A stretch of 64,000 nucleotides of DNA, taken from assembly GCF_013620795.1 (NCBI RefSeq), contig NZ_LGLW01000009.1:1-64000 (forward strand), read 5' to 3'. The notes beneath the pieces were generated by a model, which searched no databases, had not been told where the DNA came from, and worked only from the letters and a program-made list of their open reading frames with translations. The DNA is from Pseudomonas sp. Q2-TVG4-2. Its GTDB lineage: Bacteria > Pseudomonadota > Gammaproteobacteria > Pseudomonadales > Pseudomonadaceae. Each line of letters opens with the position of its first letter. The stretch's first letter is position 1. The position numbers and the translations under genes were made by a program. Positions 27,957 through 39,893 of the stretch are shown here, one piece after another.

Positions 27957-28934
27957 TCAGGGCAGTAGAATGGTTGATCCGGTGGTCTGGCCCGCTGCTA
28001 GCGTTCGCTGTGCCTCGGCTGCTTCGGCGAGCGGGTAGCGCTGATCGATCTCGACCTTGACCTTGCCGCTGGCGATCATCTCGAACAGTTCGGCCGCCAT
28101 GGTCTGCAGGTGCTCGGCGGTATCCGCGTAGCCGGCGAGCGTCGGTCGGGTGACGTACAGCGAGCCCTTCTGCGCCAGCACCCCGAGGTTCACTCCGGTG
28201 ACTGCGCCTGAGGCATTGCCGAAGCTGACCAGCAGGCCGCGCGGCGCCACGCAATCCAGCGAAATCTCCCAGCTGCTCTTGCCCACCGAGTCGTAGACCA
28301 CCGGGCATTTCTTGCCATCGGTGAGTTCCAGCACGCGTTGCACCACGTCTTCCCGTGTCCGGTCGATGGTCGCCCAGGCACCCAGCGCCTTGGCCCGCTC
28401 GGCTTTTTCCGCCGAACCGACCACGCCGATCAGCTTGGCCCCGATGGCGTTGGCCCATTGGCAGGCAATCGAACCGACGCCACCGGCTGCGGCGTGGAAC
28501 AGCACGGTTTCGCCCGCCTGCAGCACATGGGTCTGGCGCAACAGGTATTGGGTGGTCAGTCCCTTGAGCATGACCGCAGCGGCCTGCTCGTAGCTGATTG
28601 AGTCCGGCAGTTTCACCAGGTGGCTCGCCGGCAGCGTGTGATGCTGGCCGTAGGCGCCCAGCGGACCGGTACCGTAGGCAACGCGATCGCCGACCTGGAA
28701 TCCGCTGACACCGTCGCCGATCGCCTCCACTTCGCCCGCGCCTTCGGCACCCAGGCCGGATGGCAAGCTCGGCGGCACATAGAGCCCGCTGCGGAAATAG
28801 GTATCGATGAAATTCAAGCCGATCGCGTGGTTGCGTACCCGGACTTCACCGGCGCCGGGCGCCGTGACAGGTGCGTCTACCTGCTCGAGGACTTCGGGAC
28901 CACCATGCTGGCTGAACTGGATGCGCTGTGACAT
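27957..28934 (-). CDS. qor: NADPH:quinone reductase
   Basis: A 325-residue zinc-independent medium-chain dehydrogenase of the QOR family, which reduces quinones with NADPH in the cytoplasm. The NADPH motif AAAGGVGSIACQWANAIGA lies near residue 150. CAGGAG about 6 nt upstream fixes the ATG at 28934; the frame stays open far upstream (to 29858) only because of high GC, antisense to hemF. It sits divergent from hemF, the order seen in other pseudomonads. Confidence 0.95.
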   Translation of the reverse strand: MSQRIQFSQHGGPEVLEQVDAPVTAPGAGEVRVRNHAIGLNFIDTYFRSGLYVPPSLPSGLGAEGAGEVEAIGDGVSGFQVGDRVAYGTGPLGAYGQHHTLPASHLVKLPDSISYEQAAAVMLKGLTTQYLLRQTHVLQAGETVLFHAAAGGVGSIACQWANAIGAKLIGVVGSAEKAERAKALGAWATIDRTREDVVQRVLELTDGKKCPVVYDSVGKSSWEISLDCVAPRGLLVSFGNASGAVTGVNLGVLAQKGSLYVTRPTLAGYADTAEHLQTMAAELFEMIASGKVKVEIDQRYPLAEAAEAQRTLAAGQTTGSTILLP

Positions 28935-28946
28935 ATCGACTCCTGA

Positions 28947-30005
<1,059 letters not shown>

Positions 30006-30011
30006 AGCTGG

Positions 30012-30050
30012 AAGCCGGACGCGAAAAGCTGCAAGCTTCCGGCTTTTGGT
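30012..30050 (+). terminator. Weak terminator-like hairpin between hemF and aroE
   Basis: AAGCCGGA (30012-30019) pairs with TCCGGCTT (30038-30045), followed by a T/G-rich tract. The loop is long (18 nt), so it may only attenuate hemF transcription into aroE. Confidence 0.4.
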
Positions 30051-30068
30051 TTTCAGCGCAGGAATCCT

Positions 30069-30887
30069 ATGGACCGCTACGGCGTTTTCGGCAACCCCAT
30101 TGCCCACAGCAAGTCGCCGCAGATTCATCGTCTGTTCGCCGAGCAGACCGGCCAGACGCTCAGCTACGAGCCGTTGCTGGCGCCGCTGGATGCTTTCCCC
30201 AGGTTTGCCCAGGCGTTCTTTGAAGAAGGACTCGGTGCCAACGTTACCGTGCCGTTCAAGGAGCAGGCATTCCGCCTGGCTGACCAGCTGACCGAGCGCG
30301 CGCGGCGGGCGGGGGCGGTCAATACCCTGAAGAACCTCGGGGACGGCACGCTGCTGGGCGACAACACCGATGGCATCGGTCTGGTGCGCGATCTGCTGGA
30401 TAACGCCGGCGTGGCGCTGGAAGGCAAACGCGTACTGCTATTGGGCGCTGGCGGCGCGGTGCGCGGCGTGCTCGAGCCATTGCTGGCGCAGCGTCCGGCC
30501 GCATTGGTCATTGCCAACCGCACGCTGAGCAAGGCCGAGCAACTGGCCGGCGAATTCGCCGAACTGGGGTCGGCCAGCGCGAGCGCCTTCGATCAGCTGC
30601 ACGGCCCGTTCGATGTGATCATCAACGGTACCTCCGCCAGTCTCGGCGGCGAGCTGCCACCCATTGCCGACAGCCTGATCTGCTCGGGCACGACCTTCTG
30701 CTACGACATGATGTATAGCGCAGAGCCGACGCCGTTCTGCCGATGGGCGGCCAGTCTCGACGCTCAGACCCGCGATGGCTTGGGCATGCTGGTCGAACAG
30801 GCGTCGGCCGCCTTCGAACTGTGGCGTGGGGTGCGTCCGGCCTCGGCGCCGGTCCTGGCGCAGCTGCGCCGCCAGTTGGCGGGCTGA
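30069..30887 (+). CDS. aroE: Shikimate dehydrogenase
   Basis: A 272-residue NADPH enzyme that reduces 3-dehydroshikimate in aromatic amino acid synthesis. Shikimate-site residues lie in [10 protein letters not shown]; the catalytic Lys is in [20 protein letters not shown] and the NADP motif [14 protein letters not shown] follow. An AGGAA box precedes the ATG. In the Pseudomonas order it follows hemF and lies near trpBA/trpI, but here about 23 kb of other genes separate it from trpA. Confidence 0.97.
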   Translation: MDRYGVFGNPIAHSKSPQIHRLFAEQTGQTLSYEPLLAPLDAFPRFAQAFFEEGLGANVTVPFKEQAFRLADQLTERARRAGAVNTLKNLGDGTLLGDNTDGIGLVRDLLDNAGVALEGKRVLLLGAGGAVRGVLEPLLAQRPAALVIANRTLSKAEQLAGEFAELGSASASAFDQLHGPFDVIINGTSASLGGELPPIADSLICSGTTFCYDMMYSAEPTPFCRWAASLDAQTRDGLGMLVEQASAAFELWRGVRPASAPVLAQLRRQLAG

Positions 30888-30894
30888 GAAACGT

Positions 30895-31506
30895 TCAGAG
30901 ACGGAAGTGCACCTGCTGATGCAGATGTTGCGGGACTTCCAGCTCGTCGATCATCCCCGCAGCGATGCGTCGAAGCTGCACGCGACGATCATTGTTATCC
31001 AGCCCGTCAAGGTCGCTGAAGTCTTCGATCGAGAGATCTTCGCCGTCGGTTCCGGCATCTACCAAGGTCCATTTCAATGGATGCGCGGCAATTCGCTGCA
31101 AGGCAGCGGCGACACCGGGCTCTTGGCCATGGACGCTGAAGTCCACTGCCAGCAGGAGCCGCTCGACCCCGACCTTCGGCAGCCCAGACAGCAAGGCGTC
31201 GACCGCCTGATAGAAGCCGCGCGGCTGTCCTGACGCGGCGGCACCGGGGGCCCTGGGCACCGACGGGCTGTCGTACAGGCAGATCACCGCATCCATACCG
31301 GCAACGCTCTGCGACACGCTGATGGCGTCGAACAGATCGCCGGTCTTGGCCCGCAGACCCGGTCGAACGGTCATCGAGTTGAGGTCATCAACCAGGACCA
31401 CGACCTCGTGCTGTCGGGTCAGCAGCTCGCACAGCACGGCGTTGCCCAGGCTCGAATGCGCTCCGTAAAGGGCGAATTTGAGACGGGGTGTCTCGGCGTT
31501 GAGCAT
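30895..31506 (-). CDS. NAD(P)-binding Rossmann protein, function unknown
   Basis: A 203-residue protein that looks like a short, atypical SDR/NAD(P)H-binding protein. The N-terminus FALYGAHSSLGNAVLCELL has the glycine-rich dinucleotide loop (GxxxxLG) and the strand-helix pattern continues with VVVLVDDL. There is no YxxxK catalytic pair, so it is probably not a classical dehydrogenase. It is convergent with aroE (7-bp gap) and followed upstream by the DUF883 gene on the same strand (16-bp gap), with which it may form an operon. I do not recognise a specific function. Confidence 0.7.
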   Translation of the reverse strand: MLNAETPRLKFALYGAHSSLGNAVLCELLTRQHEVVVLVDDLNSMTVRPGLRAKTGDLFDAISVSQSVAGMDAVICLYDSPSVPRAPGAAASGQPRGFYQAVDALLSGLPKVGVERLLLAVDFSVHGQEPGVAAALQRIAAHPLKWTLVDAGTDGEDLSIEDFSDLDGLDNNDRRVQLRRIAAGMIDELEVPQHLHQQVHFRL

Positions 31507-31522
31507 GTGCGGGACGAGATGC

Positions 31523-31834
31523 TCAGCGACGCGTGACCAGGTAGCCGATCAGCGCGACCGCGCCAGCGGCCAGCGCCACGGTGCTCAGCGGATGCTCGCG
31601 CACGCAGTCCTTGGCGAGACGGCTGGCATCGCGGCTTCGCTTGGACAAGTCACGGTAGTGCGTGTCCAAGTCGGCGTCGTTCCACAGCGATTCGGCGCGT
31701 GCACGCAGGGAGTCGAAGCGATGCCGCGATCCACGGGTCGCGTCGTGTTTGAGCTCGTCGAGGGCGGCCATCAGGTCGTGGATTTCCCTCTCGATTTCGT
31801 CGCGAGTGGTGGGTTTGCGGCTGAAGCGGGACAT
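31523..31834 (-). CDS. DUF883/ElaB-YqjD family membrane-anchored protein
   Basis: A 103-residue protein: a charged helical N-terminal region (1-75), then a C-terminal transmembrane segment (STVALAAGAVALIGYLVTR) ending in arginines. This matches the ElaB/YqjD (DUF883) family, inner-membrane tail-anchored proteins in which some members bind ribosomes in stationary phase. AAGGAGAG upstream fixes the ATG at 31834; the open frame up to 32125 is not coding. Likely stress-induced, by analogy. Confidence 0.85.
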   Translation of the reverse strand: MSRFSRKPTTRDEIEREIHDLMAALDELKHDATRGSRHRFDSLRARAESLWNDADLDTHYRDLSKRSRDASRLAKDCVREHPLSTVALAAGAVALIGYLVTRR

Positions 31835-32241
31835 AGATTTCTCTCCTTGTGAACGTGCTGGTTTGACCTCGTCATCGACCGAAGGTGCGGCCTCACGACA
31901 ACGCCCCCGATAGGCAGCGGACCCGCTTCGCCCGTACGGGTTCCCGTCCGTCGGGCTGATTGATTCGATGCGCCCCGCTGCCGATAGCAAAGGAAACGCC
32001 TGCGTCAGCCAGCACGGGCCGCTGCTGCAGCGAGGCAATCGATGTTCTTCTACACTCAGGGCGTTGCGGCGGCGCATCCAGCAAGCGAAACGGCGTATGC
32101 GGAACGGGTCGGAAGCGGCGCCCAACGCCTCGAAATATAACGGCTACCAGGCCTTATCTCTGGCTCGGGTTTACCTATAATGCCCGCCGCGTCCGTCGGC
32201 TTCGGCGCGTCTTTTTCACTGCCAATTCATCGGTGTTCATC
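31835..32241. other. Intergenic region between DUF883 gene and pbpG
   Basis: 407 bp without a supported gene; it must hold divergent promoters. The only recognisable site is a -10-like TATAAT near 32176 facing pbpG. Open frames through it are GC-driven and lack start signals. Confidence 0.5.
32153..32181 (+). promoter_or_regulatory. Candidate sigma-70 promoter for pbpG
   Basis: A perfect TATAAT (32176-32181) lies about 60 bp before the gene start. The -35 partner at 17-bp spacing (CTTATC, 32153-32158) is poor, so only the -10 is convincing. Confidence 0.45.
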
Positions 32242-33186
32242 TTGAAATTTCGTCACTCCCTCCTCGGTCTCCTATTCACCTGCGGTAGCGTCATTCTGTC
32301 CCCCTCAATTACCGCTGCCCCGCAAATCACTCAGCAGCAGGAGCTGGCCTCCGGCAGTGCACTGCTGATCGACCTGAAGAGCAACGAGGTGCTCTATTCC
32401 AGCAACCCGGACCTGGTGGTGCCCATCGCCTCGGTAACCAAGCTGATGACGGCGATAGTCGCGCTCGATGCCAAGCTGCCGCTCGATCAGCGACTGCCGG
32501 TGGTCATCCGCGATGCGCGCGAAATGAAGGGTGTGTTTTCCCGGGTGCGTATCGGTAGCGAAATCAGCCGGCGCGAGATGCTTCTGCTGACCTTGATGTC
32601 CTCCGAAAATCGCGCCGCCGCGAGCCTGGCGCACCACTATCCGGGCGGTTACAGCGCATTCATCCGGGCGATGAACGCAAAGGCCATGGCGCTGGGTATG
32701 AGTCATACGCGTTACGTCGAACCCACCGGCCTATCCGAGCAGAACGTTTCCAGCGCCTACGATCTGGTCAAGTTGCTCAAGGCCAGCCAGGCCTATCCAC
32801 TGATCGAGCAGTTCAGCACCACGTCCGAAAAGACCGTCGCGTTCCACAAACCCAACTACACGCTGGGCTTTCGCAACACCAATGCACTCGTGCGCAAACC
32901 CGACTGGAACATCCAAGTGACCAAGACTGGTTTCACTAACGCTGCCGGCCATTGCCTGGTGATGCGCACCGTCATGGATGAACGCGAAGTGGCCTTCGTG
33001 GTGCTGGATGCGTTCGGCAAGTACACCCACATGGCCGACGCCAGCCGCCTGAAGAAATGGCTGGAAACCGGCAAGGTGACCCCAGTGGCGCCCGCCGCGC
33101 TGGCCTACAAGCAGCAGAAAATGGCCGAGCGCCAACTCGCCGGTCAGCCGCGTGATGCCGCCACCGCAGTAGCCAGCGGGCGCTGA
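32242..33186 (+). CDS. pbpG: D-alanyl-D-alanine endopeptidase (PBP7)
   Basis: A 314-residue low-molecular-weight penicillin-binding protein that cleaves peptidoglycan cross-links in the periplasm. A signal peptide covers about 1-25 (cleavage near ITA-AP). Active-site motifs are SVTK (S64-K67), SEN (S121-N123) and KTG (228-230). The start is uncertain: TTG at 32242 gives the family-like MKFRHSLL; a GTG at 32233 adds three residues; no ATG fits. A frame open to 31960 is not coding. Confidence 0.93.
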   Translation: MKFRHSLLGLLFTCGSVILSPSITAAPQITQQQELASGSALLIDLKSNEVLYSSNPDLVVPIASVTKLMTAIVALDAKLPLDQRLPVVIRDAREMKGVFSRVRIGSEISRREMLLLTLMSSENRAAASLAHHYPGGYSAFIRAMNAKAMALGMSHTRYVEPTGLSEQNVSSAYDLVKLLKASQAYPLIEQFSTTSEKTVAFHKPNYTLGFRNTNALVRKPDWNIQVTKTGFTNAAGHCLVMRTVMDEREVAFVVLDAFGKYTHMADASRLKKWLETGKVTPVAPAALAYKQQKMAERQLAGQPRDAATAVASGR

Positions 33187-33207
33187 AACGTTGCAGCAGA
33201 AGGCATT

Positions 33208-33277
33208 TGTAGAAGCAAGCTCGCTCGCCAACAGCGCTGCACGCTCCGGCCGTTCGCGAGCAAGCCCGCTCCTACAA
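33208..33277. repeat. REP-type inverted pair
   Basis: Two imperfect REP sequences face each other in the pbpG-treS spacer. The left is a degenerate TTGTAGAAGCAAGCTCGCTC; the right reads GAGCAAGCCCGCTCCTACAA. Core words GTAGGAGCGGGCTTGCTC are typical Pseudomonas REPs. Such pairs can form hairpins that end or protect mRNA. Confidence 0.8.
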
Positions 33278-33427
33278 CGAACCAAGCAGCGATGCGATCA
33301 GCGCTGGTAGCCAGCGCACCGAGCGTTCCCCTTCAGCGCATCGATACGTTGCTCGATGCAACGATGCCGGTGCGTCCGACTCAAACGACTACATTTCCCC
33401 TCAGCGCACCGGGAACCCAACGTCGTT

Positions 33428-35497
33428 ATGAGCACACCAGACAACGCCTATATCGAATGGCTTGAAAGCCAGTCCATGCTTCACGCGGCCCGCCAGCGGG
33501 CCCGGCTCTATGTAGGCCAGGCGCGGCTCTGGCAGCGTCCCTACGCGCAGGCGCGGCCGCGCGACGCCAGCGCGATCTCCTCAGTGTGGTTTACTGCCTA
33601 CCCCGCCGCCATCATCACGCCCGAGGGCGGCTCGGTGCTGCAGGCGCTGGGTGATGATCGCCTTTGGAGTGCCTTGTCGGAGCTCGGCGTGCAGGGCATT
33701 CACAACGGCCCGATGAAGCGCTCTGGCGGCCTGCGTGGGCGCGAGTTCACGCCGACCATCGATGGCAATTTCGACCGCATCAGCTTCGATATCGACCCCA
33801 ACCTCGGTACCGAGGCAGAGATGCTGCAGCTCAGCCGCATGGCCGCGGCGCACAATGCCATCGTGATCGACGACATCGTGCCGGCGCACACCGGCAAGGG
33901 GGCCGATTTCCGCCTCGCCGAAATGGCCTACGGCGACTATCCCGGCCTCTATCACATGGTCGAGATCAACGAGGAAGACTGGCCCTTGCTGCCTGACGTG
34001 CCCAAAGGACGCGACTCGATCAACCTGTCGCCAGTGGTGGTCGACCAACTCAAGGACAAGCACTACATCGTCGGTCAGCTGCAGCGGGTCATCTTCTTCG
34101 AGCCCGGCATCAAGGACACCGACTGGAGCGCCACCGGCGTGGTGACCGGCGTCGACGGCAAGCGTCGGCGCTGGGTCTATCTGCACTACTTCAAGGAAGG
34201 CCAGCCCTCGCTGAACTGGCTGGACCCGACCTTCTCTGCCCAGCAGCTGATCATCGGCGATGCCTTGCATGCCATCGATGTCTCCGGCGCGCGCGTGCTC
34301 CGTCTGGATGCCAACGGCTTCCTCGGTGTCGAGCGCCGAGCCGAGGGCACCGCCTGGTCCGAGGGGCACCCGCTGTCGGTGACCGGCAACCAACTGATCG
34401 CCAGCACGATCCGCAAGGCTGGCGGCTTCAGCTTTCAGGAGCTGAACCTGACCATCGATGACATCGCCTCGATGTCCCACGGTGGTGCCGACCTGTCCTA
34501 CGACTTCATCACCCGCCCGGCCTATCAGCACGCGCTGCTCACCGGTGACACCGAGTTCCTGCGGCTGATGCTGCGCGAGGTCCACGCGTTCGGCATCGAC
34601 CCGGCTTCGCTGATCCATGCCATGCAGAACCATGATGAGCTGACCTTGGAGTTGGTGCACTTCTGGACGCTGCACGCCTACGACCATTACCACTACCACG
34701 GCCAGACACTGCCGGGCGGCATACTCCGAGAGCACATCCGCGAAGAAATGTACGAGCGGCTGACTGGCGAGCACGCGCCCTACAACCTCAAGTTCGTCAC
34801 CAACGGCGTGTCCTGCACCACGGTCAGCGTCATCACCGCCGCGCTCGGGATTCGCGACCTTGGCACCATTGGCCCGGCCGATGTCGAGCAGATCAAGCGG
34901 CTGCATTTGTTGCTGGTAATGTTCAACGCCATGCAGCCTGGCGTGTTCGCCCTCTCCGGCTGGGATCTGGTCGGCGCCCTGCCGCTGGAAGCTGAGCAGG
35001 TCGAGCACCTGATGGGCGATGGCGACACGCGTTGGCTGCACCGCGGCGCCTACGATCTGGCGGATCTGGCACCCGAAGCAAGCGCCTCCAGCGAAGGGCT
35101 GCCCAAAGCGCGCTCGCTCTATGGCAGCCTGGTCGAGCAGCTGAAGACGCCCGGCTCCTTCGCCTGTCAGCTCAAGCACATCCTCAGCGTCCGTCGCGCC
35201 TATGACATTGCGGCGAGCAAGCAGATCCTGATTCCCGACGTTCAGGCACCGGGGCTGCTGGTCATGGTGCATGAACTGCCGGCCGGGAAGGGAGTGCAGA
35301 TCACCGCACTGAATTTCAGCGGCGAGCACATCAGCGAAACCATCTGCCTTCCGGGTGTCGCGCCTGGGCCGGTGGTGGACATCATCCACGAGCGGGTCGA
35401 GGGCGATCTGACCGACAACTGCGAGATGACCCTTGAGCTCGATCCATACGAGGGCATGGCCCTGCGCGTGGTGAGTGCGGCGTCACCGGTACTCTGA
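33428..35497 (+). CDS. treS: Trehalose synthase (GH13, maltose/trehalose isomerase)
   Basis: A 689-residue GH13 enzyme expected to interconvert maltose and trehalose. The (beta/alpha)8 motifs are clear: DDIVPAHTG (148-156), nucleophile D294 in [11 protein letters not shown], acid E338 in FQELN, and NHD (401-403). The length of 689 equals that I recall for the characterised P. stutzeri trehalose synthase, and the N-terminus differs from the usual actinobacterial TreS. The ATG at 33428 follows AACGTCGTT without a strong box. It stands alone, without the usual treY/treZ or maltokinase partners; trehalose is an osmolyte, fitting the osmotic theme of the window. Confidence 0.88.
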   Translation: MSTPDNAYIEWLESQSMLHAARQRARLYVGQARLWQRPYAQARPRDASAISSVWFTAYPAAIITPEGGSVLQALGDDRLWSALSELGVQGIHNGPMKRSGGLRGREFTPTIDGNFDRISFDIDPNLGTEAEMLQLSRMAAAHNAIVIDDIVPAHTGKGADFRLAEMAYGDYPGLYHMVEINEEDWPLLPDVPKGRDSINLSPVVVDQLKDKHYIVGQLQRVIFFEPGIKDTDWSATGVVTGVDGKRRRWVYLHYFKEGQPSLNWLDPTFSAQQLIIGDALHAIDVSGARVLRLDANGFLGVERRAEGTAWSEGHPLSVTGNQLIASTIRKAGGFSFQELNLTIDDIASMSHGGADLSYDFITRPAYQHALLTGDTEFLRLMLREVHAFGIDPASLIHAMQNHDELTLELVHFWTLHAYDHYHYHGQTLPGGILREHIREEMYERLTGEHAPYNLKFVTNGVSCTTVSVITAALGIRDLGTIGPADVEQIKRLHLLLVMFNAMQPGVFALSGWDLVGALPLEAEQVEHLMGDGDTRWLHRGAYDLADLAPEASASSEGLPKARSLYGSLVEQLKTPGSFACQLKHILSVRRAYDIAASKQILIPDVQAPGLLVMVHELPAGKGVQITALNFSGEHISETICLPGVAPGPVVDIIHERVEGDLTDNCEMTLELDPYEGMALRVVSAASPVL

Positions 35498-35703
35498 GCG
35501 GGCGCCCGTTACAACTGAGCACCCGGCGCCGAAACGCCGGAGATGACGCTTTGGTCGGTTATGGTCGAAACACCGGAACCATCCTGGCCCCGCTCCCCTC
35601 TGCTAAATACCAGGACGCGTAATTGCCGAGGCGAACCGAGGCCTCTAACCCGGCTCATACGGCGCGAAGACGGGCCTGGAACCGACCGCACGAGGAGACG
35701 CAA

Positions 35704-35898
35704 ATGGACATCGAACAACGCATACGCGAAAGAGCCTACGAAATCTGGGACGCCAAAGGCCGCCCCGAAGGGCAGGACGCCGAGCACTGGTTGCAGGCAC
35801 GCGAAGAGGTTGAGCACTTCTACAAAGAGGGCAACCCGCTGGCCGGCAGCGTTGAAAGCAGCGTAGCGATCCCAATGCCGAAATCGGAACGGGAATAA
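35704..35898 (+). CDS. DUF2934 small protein
   Basis: A 64-residue acidic protein. The pattern IRERAYEIWDAKGRPEG...AEHWLQAREE is diagnostic of DUF2934, a small family of unknown function common in proteobacteria and often beside trehalose or glycogen genes. An AGGAG box 6 nt upstream supports the ATG. It lies 206 bp after treS. A hairpin without a T-tract follows (35949-35958 with 35970-35979). Confidence 0.85.
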   Translation: MDIEQRIRERAYEIWDAKGRPEGQDAEHWLQAREEVEHFYKEGNPLAGSVESSVAIPMPKSERE

Positions 35899-36117
35899 CC
35901 GCCACGCGTCACCCTTGGCGAGCTCACCGGGGAGCTCCCTTCTGCCTCAAGCCGCCGATGAATCCGTCGTCGGCGGCTTAGGGCATCGTCAACGGCAGCA
36001 AGCGGACCTCTATCTCATCCGAGGGTTGGCGTTGCGGCTGCTGCGCACTACCTTGTGACGACGAACCGACCCTCAAGCAAAACACGCCGATCCGGCCTTG
36101 AAAGGAAAGCGAAAGTC

Positions 36118-37116
36118 ATGAGTGAGCAAACCATGCGTCATATAGAGCATCGTCCGGGTGGCGACGCAGAATGCCTGCGACTGGCCGACGGCCCAGTTCC
36201 CGAGCCGGGCCCCCACGATGTGCTGGTTCGAGTGGCCTACGCCGGAATCAATCGTCCGGACGTGTTTCAGCGCTCCGGCAGCTACCCCCCGCCGCCGGAT
36301 GCGTCGCCGCTGCTGGGCCTGGAGATCGCCGGCGAGATCGTCGCGCTCGGTGCCGAGGTGAATCGCTGGGCCATTGGCGATCAGGTCTGTGCGCTGACCC
36401 CGGGTGGTGGCTATGCCGAATACTGCGTGGCGCCGGCCGAACACTGTCTGCCGGTTCCCAAGGGTTTGTCGTTGCTGGAGGCGGCGGCGCTACCGGAAAC
36501 CTACTTCACGGTTTGGACCAACGTGTTCGAACGCGGCGGGCTGCAGGCCGGCGAAACCCTGTTGGTGCATGGCGGCTCCAGCGGCATCGGCCTCACCGCG
36601 ATCCAACTGGCCAAGCAGTTTGGTGCCACGGTATTCACCACTGTCGGCAACAGCGAAAAGATCGAGGCGTGCCAGCGCGCCGGCGCGGATCGGGTCATCA
36701 ACTACCACGAGGAAGACTTCGTCGAAGCCGTGGCGCAAGCCACCGATGGCAACGGCGTTGACGTCATCCTCGACATGGTGGGTGGCGACTACATCCCCCG
36801 CAACGTCAAATCCCTCGCGCTGGGCGGGCGCCTGGTGCAGATCGCCTTCCTCAAAGGCAGCCGTGTTGAGTTGGACACCTCCCCGATCATGCGCAAACGC
36901 TTGACCTTCACCGGCTCGACCCTGCGCCCGCGCAGCCGCGAGGACAAGGCCGGCATCGCCACGGCATTGCACTCGAAGGTCTGGCCGCTGCTGGAACAAG
37001 GGCTGTGCCGCCCGGTGATCCATTCCACCTTCCCGCTGGCGGAGGCGGCGCAGGCGCACCGGCTGATGGAAAGCAGCCGGCATATTGGCAAGATCATGCT
37101 GGAGATCGCGCCGTAA
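36118..37116 (+). CDS. NAD(P)H quinone oxidoreductase (PIG3-like)
   Basis: A 332-residue zinc-independent medium-chain reductase resembling the PIG3/TP53I3 quinone oxidoreductases. Typical pieces are VRVAYAGINRPDVFQRSG, the GLEIAGEIVALG strand and the NADPH site HGGSSGIGLTAIQLAKQFGA. The ATG at 36118 has an AAGGAA box; an alternative start at 36055 lies in the leader. It is a second quinone reductase in the window besides qor. Physiological substrate unknown. Confidence 0.87.
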   Translation: MSEQTMRHIEHRPGGDAECLRLADGPVPEPGPHDVLVRVAYAGINRPDVFQRSGSYPPPPDASPLLGLEIAGEIVALGAEVNRWAIGDQVCALTPGGGYAEYCVAPAEHCLPVPKGLSLLEAAALPETYFTVWTNVFERGGLQAGETLLVHGGSSGIGLTAIQLAKQFGATVFTTVGNSEKIEACQRAGADRVINYHEEDFVEAVAQATDGNGVDVILDMVGGDYIPRNVKSLALGGRLVQIAFLKGSRVELDTSPIMRKRLTFTGSTLRPRSREDKAGIATALHSKVWPLLEQGLCRPVIHSTFPLAEAAQAHRLMESSRHIGKIMLEIAP

Positions 37117-37419
37117 GCATTCGCTGCTCAATCGATCTGGGGCTGCTGCCGTAGAGCCGAGGGTCGATTGACCGTTCCTTCCTGCGGCTGATCGATACTC
37201 GAGCCGCTGTGACCGAACCGGCGACGCAGCGCCTGCTCGATGCGCCAGCGCAGATGGGTTCCGATGACCGGCTCGCCCGCTCTGCGCTGCCTGTTCCGGC
37301 CCATTCCGATGCCTTCCCCGCTATCTTTCGGATGAGCGTGCGGGCCCGCCTGCGCACCTCTTTACGCGGCATCGGTCTTAGCAATTGAGCGCTTTCGCTT
37401 TTGATCAGCGGCCGCCCCG

Positions 37420-39474
37420 ATGAAGCACGAACTGGATTTCAAGACCATCTTCGAGGCCTTGCCCGCAAACAATCTCGTCCTGTCGGCTGACCCCGACTTC
37501 ATCATGCTCGCCGCCAGCGACGCGCGTCTGCGAGCCACCAACAAGCGCCGCGAAGAATGCATCGGTCGTTCGATCTTCGACGTGTTCGGGGAAGACCCGG
37601 ATAAGCCCGAAGCCTGCGGCGCCGGTGTGCTGCGCGCCTCGCTGGAGCGCGTTCTGCGAACCGGCGTGCCCGATCGCATGGCGATTACCCGTTACGACGT
37701 CACCAGACCGGCGTCCGAAGGTGGCGGCTTCGAGGTGCGCTACTGGAGCCCGATCAACCTGCCGGTCTTCGACAAAAAGGGCACGATGTACTGCATCGTT
37801 CACAATACCGAGGACGTGTCCGACCGAGTCCTCAGTCCGGACGCATCCAACGCTCGGACGGAATACTGGGATGAGCGCTTCCGCGCAGCGCTGCTGGCGT
37901 CCGGGACGGGCACCTTCAACTGGTACCTGTGCGACGGCAGCCTTCACTTCGATAGTGCCCTGGAACAGATATTCAACCTCTCGCCGGGACAGAAACCCGA
38001 CACCGATGAGCGGTTTCTCGAGCTGGTACACCCCAAGGATCGCCCTTCGGTGCGGCTGGCCTTCGACCGATGTGCCGAAGGCCGCGGTATTGCCGTCGAG
38101 TTCCGGCTGGCGCGCGCTGGCCCCGTGAAATGGCTGATGTGCAGGGCCAAAGTATTCCTGGATGCCGCGGGTAAACCCTTCAGCGTCGCCGGGGCCTGCG
38201 CCGATATCAGCGCGCGCAAGCGTGCCGAAGAGGCTCTGAAGGTCAGCGAGCACCGCCTGCGTTTGCTCAACGATAACCTCGAAGCCCGCGTGGCAGCTGA
38301 GGTGGCCGAGCGCAGCCGGACCGAAGAAGCCCTGCGCCAGGCGCAGAAAATGGAAGCGGTCGGCCAGCTCACCGGCGGCATCGCCCACGACTTCAATAAC
38401 CTGCTGACGGGCATCATCGGCAGCCTCGACCTCATGCAGCGGCGCACCCGCCGGGGCGACGTGCAGGACGTCGAGCGCTACATCGACGCCGCCGTCACCT
38501 CCGCCCACCGTGCCGCTGCGCTGACACAACGGCTACTGGCGTTCTCACGCCAGCAAACGCTCGACCTCAAGCCCGTCGACGTCAACCAGTTGGTGGCCTC
38601 GCTGGAAGACCTACTGCGTCGCACCACGGGCGAAAACATCCGCGTCGAGACCAAACTCGGTGCGGGCCTGCCGCACGCCTGCATGGACGTCAATCAGCTC
38701 GAAAGTGCGCTGCTCAACCTCGTCATCAACGCACGCGATGCCATGCCCCACGGCGGGCGAATCACCTTGGCGACCGCCAACTTCCATATGGGCAAGGAGC
38801 CCGATGCGAAAAAGCGCGGCCTGACCGAAGGCGACTACGTCCTGCTGAGCGTCACCGACACCGGCACCGGCATGGCGCCGGAAGTGATCGAGCGGGCCTT
38901 CGAACCCTTCTTCACTACCAAACCCATCGGCCAGGGCACCGGCCTCGGGCTCTCGATGGTCTACGGCTACATCAAACAGGCCAAGGGCTACATCCATATC
39001 GAGTCCGAGCCAGGCGCCGGGACCAGCGTCTGCCTCTACCTGCCCATCTACAAGGGCGATTCGACACCCTTACCGGTCGAACCGGAGCGCGCGCTGCAAG
39101 GCGCGGGCGAAACCATTCTCGTGGTCGAGGACGAACCTGTGGTTCGCGCACTGGTGGTCGAAGTGCTCAACGACCTGGGCTACAAGACCCTGGAGGCCGG
39201 CGAGGCCAGCGAGGCCCTCAGCATCACCGAAAGCGCCCATCGTATCGACCTGCTGATTACCGACGTCGGCCTGCCGGGCATGAACGGCCGGCAACTGGCC
39301 GAGATCGTCCGCCAGCAACGGCCCGGTCTGAAAGTCATCTTCGCCACCGGCTACGCCGAAAGCTTCGCCGCCAACGACTTCCTCGGCCCGGAGATGACCG
39401 TGATCACCAAGCCGTTCGCCATCGATGCCTTTGCCAGCAAGGTTAAGGAAATGCTGGGAACGCCTGAGCGTTGA
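37420..39474 (+). CDS. Hybrid PAS sensor histidine kinase/response regulator
   Basis: A 684-residue soluble hybrid kinase with no membrane segment. Order: PAS (about 5-135), second PAS/PAC (about 150-268), a short coiled coil (270-310), HisKA with H323 in [11 protein letters not shown], HATPase with N437 (NLVINARD), DTGTGM and GTGLGLSM, then a receiver domain with phospho-accepting D615 ([10 protein letters not shown]). The HDFNNLL phospho-box is the type often found in hybrid kinases with C-terminal receivers. No partner regulator gene is adjacent. The signal is unknown; PAS domains could bind a redox or flavin ligand, but no LOV cysteine motif is visible. Confidence 0.9.
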   Translation: MKHELDFKTIFEALPANNLVLSADPDFIMLAASDARLRATNKRREECIGRSIFDVFGEDPDKPEACGAGVLRASLERVLRTGVPDRMAITRYDVTRPASEGGGFEVRYWSPINLPVFDKKGTMYCIVHNTEDVSDRVLSPDASNARTEYWDERFRAALLASGTGTFNWYLCDGSLHFDSALEQIFNLSPGQKPDTDERFLELVHPKDRPSVRLAFDRCAEGRGIAVEFRLARAGPVKWLMCRAKVFLDAAGKPFSVAGACADISARKRAEEALKVSEHRLRLLNDNLEARVAAEVAERSRTEEALRQAQKMEAVGQLTGGIAHDFNNLLTGIIGSLDLMQRRTRRGDVQDVERYIDAAVTSAHRAAALTQRLLAFSRQQTLDLKPVDVNQLVASLEDLLRRTTGENIRVETKLGAGLPHACMDVNQLESALLNLVINARDAMPHGGRITLATANFHMGKEPDAKKRGLTEGDYVLLSVTDTGTGMAPEVIERAFEPFFTTKPIGQGTGLGLSMVYGYIKQAKGYIHIESEPGAGTSVCLYLPIYKGDSTPLPVEPERALQGAGETILVVEDEPVVRALVVEVLNDLGYKTLEAGEASEALSITESAHRIDLLITDVGLPGMNGRQLAEIVRQQRPGLKVIFATGYAESFAANDFLGPEMTVITKPFAIDAFASKVKEMLGTPER

Positions 39475-39716
39475 GCGGGCCGGTCTAAGCGTCCTACCTT
39501 GCTCGCCGCCCTGCCCGCGCTAGACCTAAGCGAAACCGTGTATCCAGAAGCCGCATAAAAAGCCTGGATTAAGCCCTTAGTTGCTTTACCGACGACACAG
39601 CCGTGGGTAACGTGGCGAAGCGGCGCTCCTTTTGCGCCCGGTATCACACTCCCCGCCCAGGCTTGGGCTCAGCGGCAGCACCACGGGCACTAGCCCGATC
39701 ACCATGGAAGGTACAG

Positions 39717-39824
39717 ATGGCCCGCTTCTTCCCCGTTCGGTCGCAATGCCAGTTCGATACGCCTGGCGAGCGCCGTTTTGCCGAGCGGCTGGAAAAGTGG
39801 CTAGACGAGCTGAATCCACGGTAA
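39717..39824 (+). pseudogene. Truncated start of a NERD-domain protein gene
   Basis: A 35-codon stub with a good start (GGAAGG box, ATG at 39717) and the sequence SQCQFDTPGERRFAERLEK, which I recognise as the N-terminus of NERD-domain nuclease/helicase proteins of pseudomonads. The frame ends at a TAA at 39822 where base composition changes from GC-rich to AT-rich. I see no continuation anywhere in the window, so the rest was probably lost when the island inserted. Assignment rests on memory of the family N-terminus. Confidence 0.6.
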
Positions 39825-39893
39825 ATTTGAATCACGTCTCGGCTTTTAGTAAGCCGCTAACATCGGAATGCGGTCGTAAATAGGATTACAAAA

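Noticed and set aside
33581-35389. 602-codon open frame antisense to treS
   Set aside because: GC-driven shadow: no ribosome site, no recognisable domain, and fully covered by a real GH13 gene. The same applies to long antisense frames at 13671-15287, 17676-19088 and 62453-63817.
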